Below, piece by piece: positions 32,291 through 42,450 of a DNA stretch of 64,000 nt (position 1 is the first letter of the stretch; every line of letters starts with the position of its first letter). The stretch is from Euptelea pleiosperma. Its lineage: Eukaryota; Streptophyta; Magnoliopsida; Ranunculales; Eupteleaceae. The stretch spans positions 22,074,248 to 22,138,247 of the forward strand of contig CM068551.1 in the NCBI GenBank assembly GCA_035048495.1, in the 5' to 3' direction. The position numbers and the translations under genes were made by a program. The notes under the pieces were generated by a model that saw only the letters and a program-made list of their open reading frames with translations, had not been told where the DNA came from and did not search any database.

Positions 32291-32529
32291 GAATCACGTC
32301 CTGGCAATCCAAGTCATATTGGACGATCCCTCGAACCATGCTACCAAGAGACTTACCAGGCCACAAGAACAAAAATCACAATGGATCTGTTTCAACCATC
32401 TGATCTTAGTCCACAAATAAGATCTACAAATCTGCTGGTTGGGATCTTCAAATTGAATTAGTTTTTCGCCTAAATATCACGTAATTAGCCCATTGAATGG
32501 ACAATTTTTTTGGTAAGGGTCCTTGTGGC

Positions 32530-32850
32530 TTTGTGGGTTGTGTAAAAATTCGCTACATGACACACTTTTCAGGCCCACTGAGCACATGGATGTTTGGCCC
32601 ACCCCTTGGAGGGATGTACACACAAAAAATCAGCCTGATTGATGATTTCTAAGTGTCGGATTCAAGTATTTTTCATGGTTGATTTTTAGCTGTGGATTCA
32701 AGCATTATTTAAAATACTAAATCCAACGGCTAGAGATAACCAATCAGTCTGATTTTTGGTGGGTAGGTCCACCAAAGATGGGCAAAACATCCATATGGTC
32801 AGTGATCCCGATAAGCATGCCGCATGATGCATTTTCAAGGGACCCACAAT
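32530..32850. repeat. Foldback-family member
   Basis: Left arm with ATGGATGTTTGGCCCACCCC and AAAAATCAGCCTGATTGATG; right arm with the complementary AATCAGTCTGATTTTTGGTG and GGGCAAAACATCCATATGG. Outer ends are degraded. Confidence 0.55.
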
Positions 32851-33170
32851 GCCACAGAACGACCCTCAGCAAAAAAAGATTGGTGGGTCTTGGACTCTTG
32901 ACCCTTGCATGCGTGCTGTGTGTCCTAAAATTGTTCTCAGAGTATGATTTTCCGATTAAGGAGGCAATTTATCTTATTTAAAAATCTAGGGACATAACCG
33001 TATTTATATTATATGTTGAGCCTTTAGAGTCTCAATAAGGCAATTGGAACCTGGAGTCACATCGATCTCCTTCACTCGTACTTCCCAGGTTATGATCCTC
33101 CGTGAATCTCGTTATGATTTAGATCTGCTTCGTTTCTTATTTACGGAAAGACCAACAAACAAAAAAAGAA

Positions 33171-33541
33171 GGGTCGGGATCCGGGGACAACTATTTTTGA
33201 CAATTATTTTGACAACCATTTGGTGGACCCACATAGAAGATGAATCAATGGCTGATTTTTGGTGAGGATGATCTCTATGGTGAGAAGATCATCCTCACAA
33301 AAATTCAAATCATTCTGATATTCGTAGACTGGTTTAGAAGTCGAAGAATTATGGATTGTCAATTTTTACTGTGTAACTTGAAATACATTTGACGGGGTTA
33401 GAAATTTCGGAATGGACTGGTTTTTTGTTGGGGTGATCTATATGGCGAGGAGATCATCCTCACTAAAAATCAGCCATTGATTCATCTTTTATGTGGGTCC
33501 GTCAAAATGGTTGTCAAAAACGGTTGTCCCCGACCCGACCC
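33171..33541. mobile_element. MULE-like MITE with GGGTCGGG termini
   Basis: The inverted ends are GGGTCGGGATCCGGGGACAA and TTGTCCCCGACCCGACCC. Long inverted arms contain ATTGATTCATCTT and GATGATCT(C) words. Flanks AAAAAAGAA and AAAAATAAA agree at 7 of 9 positions but are low in complexity. Partial relatives lie at 38450-38770, 38890-39120 and 58120-58290. Confidence 0.6.
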
Positions 33542-33837
33542 AAAAATAAAGAAATAAAAGATATTTCACAATGTCATTATTGGATAAAGAAAGGAAAAAC
33601 TCAAAAAGAGAATACGGTGGGACCCATGGCCAACCCATAAAGACCATCTCCTGGACAGCGTGAGTGGGTTGCCCCACCGTTGATTGTTCGAACGTGAAAG
33701 AGAGCGGGAGACGCGGTTTTCAACACTTCAATGCAATTTTCTTTTTTCTTTCTTTATCCTTTTTGTTTTTTTGGATAAGCTAATTTTTCGAGAATTATTA
33801 TTTCCATTGCACATTTTACTTCTTGGTGGCCCGAAAC

Positions 33838-34203
33838 CAGTGTTTGAAAACTCGACTCAACTCGACTCGAAAGTCTACCGAGTTGAGTTAACTCGAAGAC
33901 TCGAACTGGACTCTAGTAATCTATTAATGTTATATACATATATTGATATTAATATATAAATATCATATTTTTATAAACAAAATTTATAAGATTTAGTTGA
34001 GTTTGTGTTGACAAGGAGTTTGAAAATTTTATTTGGTTCGTCGGTTATAAAACAACGTATTTGGTGCATCGTTTTTTACAGAAAATCAGCGCACAAATCC
34101 ATTGTTTATTCAATTCGAGTTTATTTCGAGTCAACTCGAAATTCGGCCGAGTCAAGTCAACTCGGTCGAGTTTCGAGTTGACTCGACAAGTTTTAAAACA
34201 CTG
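33838..34203. mobile_element. hAT-type MITE with GAGTCGA arrays (first of a tandem pair)
   Basis: The ends are CAGTGTTTGAAAACTCGACT and TCGACAAGTTTTAAAACACTG. Flanks CCCGAAAC (33830-33837) and CCTGAAAC (34204-34211) differ at one position, an 8-bp hAT-type duplication. Subterminal zones are filled with ACTCGA/TCGAGT words. Confidence 0.7.
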
Positions 34204-34211
34204 CCTGAAAC

Positions 34212-34408
34212 CATGGTTCAAAGTCTCGGTGGATCTTGATTTAGATCGGGCAATCTGAATGGGGATCAGAGCCCACCGATCTGATTCAAAGTTCAAACCA
34301 AGCTCTATCTCACCCCGAGATCACTGTTTTACAGAGCAGTCTCGCTTTGTCCTGTTCTAGATCAGTATCTACCGATCCAGCCTCCGATCCCCGAGACTTT
34401 CATCCTTG
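34212..34408. mobile_element. hAT-type MITE with GATCGG arrays (second of a tandem pair)
   Basis: It begins CATGGTTCAAAGTCTCGG directly after the CCTGAAAC copy shared with the previous element. It ends CGAGACTTTCATCCTTG before CCCTAAAC (34409-34416, 6 of 8 matching). The body is rich in GATCGG, CCGATC and GATC words. It is clearly related to the element at 63372-63596. Confidence 0.65.
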
Positions 34409-34416
34409 CCCTAAAC

Positions 34417-36150
34417 TCTACTAGAGAAATAGAGGAATGCTACCATCACACGACATCCAACGTGTTGCGGCTCGAGCACTCACTTGGTTGGAAAGTTGTC
34501 AACATCCTAGGGTGTTTGGGTGATTACATCATCTCCATTACCCTTTGGTAAGTTACTACAACACCCTCAAACATTGACATCGATCAAGTGGGTTCGCGAG
34601 CAGCAATGCAAGAAATACGTCTTTGTTAATTTATTCTAGATACGATCCAACAATATCTAATACATGTTAAATATTTACAAGGGCATTTTTATCATTGTAA
34701 AACTCATTTCTTCTTAAAAAACATCATTTTTTTTCTACCTCTTCTTTTCCGAACAATTGTAGGGATGGAAGGACCACCCGATTCTGCATAAGGCTATTCT
34801 CGGCTAGGAGATAGAATGATTTCATCAGGCCCAGCTTTTGGCCCCCGATATCGATCGAGCCCCCCTCCTATGAATGAAAGTCTAGGTGCCGAATGAATAT
34901 TCATTGGTCTTATAAACTAGAGATTTGGATCTTTCAGCTGCCTAGATTGTTTGTACAGATAGACTTTTTGGGTGCTAAGATCCAAAGTCGAGAGGGAAGC
35001 AGCCCAGATCGTACGTTAAGGTCCCTAAGCAATCACTTAGTGTGGGAGGTCACAAAGAATTGGCCTATTCACAGAGTGATCCTATGATCGATGTAGGATA
35101 TAGACTCTCTTTCTCCTTTCAAAGACAGGAACATACAGGAAGACGCCTATCTGTTCTTGGAGGAGCAATCTCATAATTTACGATCAATTCATTCAATATT
35201 TTCCTTTTTAGAGGATAAATTATCAAATTTAAATCATGTGTCAGATATACTAATACCCCACTCTGTTGCTGCCACCTTCCATAGCCTCTAAACCTGCTGC
35301 TGCATATCTCCATAGGCCAGACACCAGCAGTCTATATTCCCAAGTACTCCCATGCTGACCAGCCTTCTATATACCTTCAATCGTTAGCCATATTGAAGAC
35401 CCAACCCTAGCCGTACCCATAAGGTCCCATTGAGCCCTTATAAGCCTGAAAATTCTCATTTTGGGAGGACCCATTCTAGGAAATATATTTCCAAAACCAT
35501 AGTTTTTCTAGAATTAAAAATTTTAGGGAGGAGAAACTTCTAATAATTCATAGAATCTCGGTTCTGAACAATACATATTATCAAGCAATACCCATAGTTT
35601 AAAGTATCTTGATCTAGATCGATTGATACAATCCAAAACCCTATGATATGAAATGAGATGTTCCAAATAAGTTAAAAAATGTTTATAAAACTCATAAAAA
35701 TTCAACAAAATTACTATACATTAAAATTATTATAAAATTAATAAAAATCGTAAAATGCTATAAACCTTGCAAAAATAAAAATAAATTATACATTCTTTAA
35801 AAAGTTCATTAAAATTTATTAAGAGAAAATTTTGATAAAAAAATTAAAATTCATAAAATTATACATGAAATTTTTAAAACAAAAATCAAGTTTAATATAT
35901 TTATAAAAATAGATAAAAGTTTTCAAAAAGTATAGAAAAGATAACTAAGCGCTCTTTCAAATGGCCTTCGCTCTCTAAAAGATCAAACGGACCAAACTAC
36001 CCTTTAGATAATAGACGCCAGGGTGTCTGTCAAGTTCAAACACCATTTGAAGGGGCTTCTGTCAAGTCCATAAGCTCTTTCAAAGGGCATCTATCAGGAT
36101 CAGACGCCATTCCTGACAGACGCCCTTGGCCTAGGTTATAAAGCCTACAA
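34417..36150. other. Intergenic stretch with one GC-motif patch
   Basis: Mostly AT-rich, with no supported gene. At 35945-36125 the words CTTTCAAATGGC, GCCATTTGAAGGGG and CTTTCAAAGGGC occur with CTGACAGACGCC. This is a decayed relative of the foldback at 57600-58600, which uses CGCCCTTTTAAAGGGCG. Confidence 0.45.
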
Positions 36151-36154
36151 ACCA

Positions 36155-36346
36155 AAGCAAAAGTGGTTAAGTGGTAAGACGTAGCGACTTGGGTATCCTC
36201 CCCATGGTCGTGAGTTCGAGACTACGCCCCCTTGCGTAAACCGTGTTGTGTGTATGGGAAAGCTTGGTTAAGCGCGCACAACCGTAGGACTAGTCCCATC
36301 ACCAATGTGTGGGGAGATACCTGCGTTATAAAAAATAAAATAAAAA
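36155..36346 (+). mobile_element. tRNA-derived SINE
   Basis: An A-box-like TGGTTAAGTGG (36164-36174) and a B-box-like GAGTTCGAGAC (36212-36222) have tRNA-like spacing. An unrelated body and an A-rich tail (36329-36346) follow. This is the layout of a pol III SINE. Target-site copies are not certain. Confidence 0.6.
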
Positions 36347-36470
36347 ACCACCGTTGGATTCTCAGAATCTACGCCCAAGATGTTGGGTGAAAGTGAATGC
36401 CTAAATTTTTTTGGCCATTGCATTTCCCAAAACATACTCAGATGAAGACATAGAGCCCTCAAAATACTTA

Positions 36471-36730
36471 GGTTGTGTTTGGTAAGTAAAACATAATTCC
36501 AGCACTAGAAGCTTAAAAATATTAATTTCTGTAAACTTTAGATCGTTTGGTAAAGGTTCTTATGGGTATTGGGTATTTTTTAGAGAATCATAAAATCATC
36601 TTAAAGATTCTATCACTTGCCGCATTCAACAAAAATGTTTACCGCATTAAGTCGAAGGGTGATTACCAAACAGTCTGAATATCCCCGTTTCAGACTTAAG
36701 GCTTGAAATTAAGTTTTACCAAATGCCACC
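36471..36730. mobile_element. Tourist-type MITE
   Basis: TTA on both sides (36468-36470 and 36731-36733). The ends GGTTGTGTTTGGTAA and TTACCAAATGCCACC are inverted. 260 bp, no coding. A longer relative with the same right end is at 43213-43635. TTA duplications and the TTTGGTAA end indicate PIF/Harbinger. Confidence 0.75.
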
Positions 36731-37340
36731 TTAGTCGTACTAGAAAAGAACTTCCAATCTCCAAAAACTTTAGAAATTGCAAGGAGGTTTGGGAGAGTAC
36801 TGAAACCTTGAAATGTGAGATTCAGTTACTTTCTCTTGAAATTTTCTCAAAGTGAATGAAAAATAACATTGAAAGCATTGGACGGGAAATTGAAGGAAGC
36901 CAAATTTAATCATCTTAGAACTTGGGCCTTTAAGGGTCGGTTTAGAAACCCACAAAATGGGGACAGCCATGGTCAGTCCCAGTTCTAGTCCTTCTGGGCC
37001 AGGACTCGGCTGGGCCCTAAAAACGTGGGATTTTTAAAAAAGGTCCTAAAGTAATTAAATTTACCCGGATAAAAGGAAAAGTAGATTGACAAAGTTGAGA
37101 GAGAAGATAGTTCAAAGATTCTCATCCAACGCCAAGAAGTAACGTGCCTGAAAAAATCACAAGAAGGGAACACCAAATCATGGTTTAAGAACAAAAATCA
37201 CCTAAAAAGACTCAAGCATGTAACCTTAAGCCCTGCATGGTGACCACAGAAAAGTTGTTCAAGAAAACTTTTTATAGACATATATGGGCAAGAATTATTC
37301 CTAAAAAATTTGTCCAAGGGTATGTAAGCAAATAGGACCT

Positions 37341-37851
37341 GGGTCTGTTTGGTACGTGAGAAAAAGAGTTCCGATGGCGAATATTTAGCCAGACGAATAT
37401 TATTTTGGCTAAATATTTGCTCATATCAATATTTAACAATGTTTGGTACGTGTATGAGCTAGCTCACTTCAACTTACTTCATTTTCTTTCAATTTGAGTG
37501 GGTCCCACATATCAAAGTAAGTCAAAAATAGGTTGGGTGAGTGCGGGAACCACATATTATGTCAAAGGATAAAAAAAACTCATTTTTATATTTTTTATAT
37601 ATTAAAAAACTAATTTTTATTGAAAAGAATAATTTTCCTGCGAGAAAATAAAATTTTCTCACCAAGGCATAATTGACGTGAAAATATTTACACAGGGGGG
37701 AGGTGATCAAATTTTTTCCCACCACGGAGGGCAAATATGTGGGCCCGACTAAATATTCGCTGAGGGCAAGTGGCTGCCAAACGCACCCGGGCGAATATTA
37801 GCGCGCGCAAATATTTTATTTTCCCGCTGCGATGCGTTACCAAACAGACAT
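37341..37851. mobile_element. MITE with GGGTCTGTTTGGTA ends
   Basis: Left GGGTCTGTTTGGTACGTG, right CGTTACCAAACAGACAT. Flanks TAGGACCT and CAGGACTT agree at 6 of 8 positions. GCGAATATT and AAATATT words recur in both subterminal zones. Probably hAT-type. Confidence 0.55.
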
Positions 37852-39289
37852 CAGGACTTTTTTCTTCTTTTTGAGAGAGAATTTCTTGAGTTTTTCATGA
37901 CAACCAAACAGCATGAAAAAACAGGAAGGAAAATCAATTCCAGGAATCATTTGCATATGGGAAACAAATTTTCCTAAGGCATATAGTTCCTGTGAAACAA
38001 ATAGAGATGCGCAGTTCACATACATAAGCTGTTTTATCAATACCTCGACCTTTTTGCTTTATTTCAATCTGTCTAGAATAAAAAAGCTGCCAATTATTTG
38101 CTTAATTTCTGGAATAATTTTGCCTTATACAATGCTTTATCGAAAGGGCGTCAAGCAAAGAAAGGGCTGTCCATCAATCCGTTGGTCCAGCAAAATTTAA
38201 ATGTCCATTTACGACCCATAAAAAAAATATAGTCTTTGTTCCGGCCTAGCCAAATTATACATTATACACCAGCAGTGTGGTAGCAGTCGCGTGGCATAGG
38301 TTCTATAGCGTAATCAAGTGAGCAAGTTCGTCATGTTCTTATTCATTCTGAGTAAATCAGCCATTAAAGGAAAGATAATAATGGCTCAGGCTCGGAGGTT
38401 CCCCCACCCTCTTTTTTTCTTTCGGGCCCCTTATTTTCAAAATGGCTCAGGATCTGGTTACCGCCTTAAAGTGAATCAATGGCTGATTTTTGGTGGGGAT
38501 GATCTCCTCACCATATAGATCACCCTAACAAAAAATCAGCCCATTTTGAAATTTCTAACCCCGTCAAATGTGGTTTTCACGTTACACAGTAAAAAGCAAT
38601 GGTCCATAATTCTTCAGCTTCTAAACCAATCTATGAATATCCAAATGATTTGAATTTTTGTGGGGATGATGTCCTCTCCAAAAATCAGCCATTGATTCAT
38701 CTTCTATTGTGGGTACGCCAAAAGGGGTGTAAGAAATGGGGGTAAAAAAAAGGGTGTCCCCTGCGCCCGCCCTTCAAAATATACTAGTGATTTATGCCCG
38801 TGCTTTTTAGCACGGGCCATATAAAATGGTAAGATAACATTAATTAATAGAGAAATTTAATAGTTGAGACTTGAGAGATTTTAGGAATGTGTAAAGATTT
38901 TGGGTCAGCAGATGATCTCCTCACCATATAGATCACCCCAACAAATATTAGCCCATTCTGAAATTTCTAACACCATCAAATGTGGGTTTCAAGTTAATTG
39001 TAAAAAATAGACGATCCATAATTCTTCAACTTGTAAACCATGCTACGAATATCAGAATGATTTGAATTTTTGTAAGGGTTATCTCCTCACCATAGAGACC
39101 ATCCTCACCAAAAATCATCTCATTCGAAAACTTCTAATTTATATATTGGCTCCCAGACAAAGATATTATAGTTGTGGAAATAGAAGAGGGGAGAGACGTT
39201 TTTAGTGGAGAGATTTTATGGATTGTGGGTAGTTTTCAAAGTTGTGGAAGTAGAAGAGAAGGAGAAACGTTTTAACTTGTAGTAATGAT

Positions 39290-39532
39290 CAAGGTTTAAA
39301 AAACGGCCGTTATAACGGATTCGGACCTACCCTGTTACGTTATGGACAGTTAAAACGCCCAGAAAGTAACTGCCGTTATAACGAAAATAACGGCCGTTAT
39401 TTTTCCGTTATAATGAAAATAACGATCGTTATTTTCTGGAAAATTTATGAAAAAAAAACCGACCGTTATAATGGAAAAAATGGTAACGCCCCCAGTCTGT
39501 TATACCGTTATAACGGTCCCCTTTAAACCTTG
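39290..39532. mobile_element. hAT-type MITE with CCGTTATAACGG arrays
   Basis: A perfect 8-bp duplication GTAATGAT (39282-39289 and 39533-39540). The ends are CAAGGTTTAAA and TTTAAACCTTG. Nearly the whole 243 bp is made of CGTTATAACGG, GGCCGTTAT and their complements. It shares the segment GGTAACGCCCCCAGTC with the element at 62573-63002. Confidence 0.85.
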
Positions 39533-39799
39533 GTAATGATCACATGGTCTGGGGTGCATAGACTTAGTCATATTGCATTGTGTCATTTTTTCATTGGTAA
39601 GGATTTGCAAGAGTAAGTGGTACAACTCTCCAACCACATCAATGTTTGGCCCACCCCCAAGGTAGACCTACATACTTACTCATTGGTGCTTTACCATTGA
39701 TTGATCGGGTTTTATGAACAGGCCAACTGTGCGTTCCAATTAAGCCCATCCATGATTAAAAAAAAAATTGAATGTAGTGGAGAAAAATCATCAATCAGG

Positions 39800-40030
39800 C
39801 TGATTTGTGGTGCACAGGCCTTGCAGAAAATTTATGAAGTGGCGGGAGTTTTGAAGCAGCGATTAAGGGGCAATGATGGCACACTACATATATGCATATT
39901 ATTTTTTAAAAAGTATTTTTAAAACCAAAGCTTAAACCCAGGGTACATGTGGTGCAAGATCATTGGCGCATTATCCCCGCTTCAAAAATCCCACCGCTTG
40001 AAAAAATTTCTCCACTTCGTAGGCCAAATG
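39800..40030. repeat. Inverted repeat of the GAAGC stem-loop family
   Basis: Arms GTTTTGAAGCAGCGATTAAG (39849) and a partner with CATTATCCCCGCTTCAAAAA (39968) plus AAATTT outside on each side. Same type as 32150-32290 and 63610-63770. Confidence 0.5.
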
Positions 40031-40278
40031 GGCCCAAAAGAGTGCTACATGGCACTTTTGTTAGGGGAGTGTATCAAACTTGCTCTCGCTATGGGAGAAA
40101 AAACCAAACTCTCTATATTATTCATTGTGTGTGCCCATGGTCCATCTTGGTGGGCGCATGGCAGCAAAGGCAATTGCAGCTGGAACAATTTTTGATCGGC
40201 AGCAGCCGGACCAAAGACTATTTTTTTTATTTATTTTCTACCAAATTATATTTCTTATTAATACAATAATAAATGGTG

Positions 40279-40620
40279 GAGTAAAACTTCCCGTGACCAC
40301 TACAATATGAGCCACGGGGCACACTTTTAGAGGACGCTGACCATATGGATCGATGTTTGCCCAATCTTAGTGATTGGTCTACAAACCAAAAATTAGCCTG
40401 ATTAGTGATTTCAAAACTTTTGACCCTTGTACCCAAACAATGGTCAATAATGCTCAAATTCCCACGGTTAAAATCAACCCATGAAAATGATTCCAATCAA
40501 ACGCTTAGAAATCACTAATTAGGTTGATTTTTCGTTTGTAGGTCCACTTAGAGATTGTCCAAACATCCATACAGTCAGTGTCGTCTATAGATATGCCATG
40601 TGGCTCATATCGTGTAATTT
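40279..40620. mobile_element. MULE-like foldback MITE, right end degraded
   Basis: Starts GAGTAAAACTTC and contains ATGAGCCACGGGGCACAC; its right arm has the complementary GCCATGTGGCTCATAT. The right terminus has decayed, so no target duplication can be read. Confidence 0.6.
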
Positions 40621-40789
40621 AATAGAACAAAGTCAACAAACCACCAAAACATAAAAATAAAAAACGACAAATTAAAAACAACAAATTATTATTTGAGGTT
40701 CTCAGATTCAAAGGTTATAAATCACTAATCAGGCTGATTTTTTCTATGTAGGTCCGCCTATATTCCAGGAGCTCTTCTTCTATGGAGGT

Positions 40790-41060
40790 GGCCTTCTTAC
40801 AAAGTTTAGGGCGACCCCTTTGGGCCCACTTGATGGTGGACTACACACAAAAAACCAGTATGATTGGAGACTGGTAACCATTGGATTTTGATCATTTTTC
40901 AAAATCAATAGACATGTGTTATACAGCCATGTTAAAAAACAGCAAGAAATTTCCATTCAGTTTTATTTTTTAGGTCCACTAAGAGGTGGGCAAAACATTC
41001 ATGGATCGGTGGATAAAAACAGAGTGCCTCATTGTATTTGAAGGTGTGATACGGCCAAAA
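40790..41060. repeat. Foldback-family fragment
   Basis: Left and right arms with CCACTTGATGGTGGACTACA and TTTTAGGTCCACTAAGAGGT-type words around an AT-rich centre; no clear termini. Confidence 0.4.
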
Positions 41061-41732
41061 AATAAAAATCTATTGAGGCCATCCACTAACCACGCGTCTC
41101 TAATACTTTCAATAGCTCTTATGTTCTTTTTGGGTTGTGCTTCTTATCAATGATCCGACTTGTGATGCCTTTCATCTCCATCATCGCCATGCCCTTTCTT
41201 ATAAGGAAAAGAGACATTTGAGAAAAGGACGACAGACAGGAAAGGGAAACCACGAATATAAGGAAAAAGATATTTCCGTTAGGCAACAAAGAGACTTTTT
41301 TCTGAAAAGGGAAAAGACGTAATATGAGTGGTTTTAAATGAAACGTATGTTATGAGTTATTAAAGACAATAAAACTTAAGAACTTTTTTTTAAAGAGGAC
41401 ATATTTTTGGGAGAAAAGAGATGTTTTTGGTAGAGAGAGGAGATGCTTAGAGATGGAGAGGCGTTTTGGAAAGATGAGATATGTTTACGATGGAAATTTA
41501 TTTCGTATTTAACATTATTTTTTACAAAGCCTAAAACACCCTTATTTTCAAGTAGTAAACTGAGAAGACTTTTTTTGAAAATACCAAATAAGACGGAGAG
41601 TCATTTTGGGAAGGAATTGAAAAAAAGATGGAGAGAGCGCCACCTCAGCAGTGTCCAGCTTTAGTATAGATAATAGATTACTTATCACAAGATCTCAAAA
41701 TAAGACGAAAAGATTTAAAGAAGGGAAAGGGC

Positions 41733-42105
41733 GTCCAGTAAAACTTCTATCACAGCATTGGCACACTCTTAGTGGACACTGACCGTATGGATGTTTGGCC
41801 AGTCACTCAGTAGATCTCTAAACCAAAAATCAGCCCGATTAGTGATTTATAACCTTTTGGATCATTGCACCCAAATAAGGCTCAATAATGCTCGAATTCT
41901 TACCGTTAAAATCAACCCACGAAAATAACTTCAATCGAATCGCTTAGAAATCACTAATCAGACTGATTTTTGGTTTAGAGGTCCACTGAGGGACTGGCCA
42001 AACATCCATACGGTCAGCGTCCACTAAGAATGTGCCACGTGGGCTGTGATTTTCATTGTGAGAGAAGCATACGATGAGAACGCTGTGATAGAAGTTTTAC
42101 TGGAC
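41733..42105. mobile_element. MULE-like foldback MITE with perfect 24-bp terminal inverted repeats
   Basis: GTCCAGTAAAACTTCTATCA at the left end and its exact complement at the right, 24 bases in all. The arms continue inverted for most of the 373 bp. They carry GACCGTATGGATGTTTGGCC / GGCCAAACATCCATACGGTC and a CCACGTGG word. No agreeing flanks were found. It lies about 350 bp upstream of AKR1. Confidence 0.75.
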
Positions 42106-42450
42106 TCGTCTAACTTCTCATTCTCTTTGTCGGTGTAAGGAGAAACAAACTCAGCCCACTGTGTTTAATTAAAAAAGAAGGAACAAAGACAACTTGCTCA
42201 CTCGATTAGATGTTTCGGACCGGACCTCTATATCAGATGTTTCGCACAATTTCTTCCCAAAATACCCATAAAATTTCTATCCTAAAAGGCTAAAACCTCA
42301 AGGTCCTCAATATTGTTGAGGGCATTTCGGTCTTTTACTTTTCCTTAAAAAATATACATACATTATTACTGAAACACAGAAGCTGAGCGCTTCATATATT
42401 CGTCTGGAATCTTGAAAGTTGACACAGAAGCTGTTTTCTCGGAGGAAAGA

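Larger units (their letters stand above)
38784..41670 (-). mobile_element. Non-autonomous Helitron carrying nested MITEs
   Basis: On the minus strand it starts TCTATACTAAAGCTGG (from 41670) after a host A and ends ...ATAAATCACTAG (38784) before a host T, as Helitrons do. A strong hairpin, GCCCGTGCT with AGCACGGGC and a TTTT loop (38796-38817), sits 8 bases from the CTAG end. There is no Rep/helicase. The body includes a hAT MITE, a foldback and a MULE-like fragment. Confidence 0.6.

Noticed and set aside
36160..36230. Possible tRNA gene
   Set aside because: Pol III boxes are present, but the arms do not fold into a full cloverleaf and an A-rich tail follows, so a SINE is the better call.
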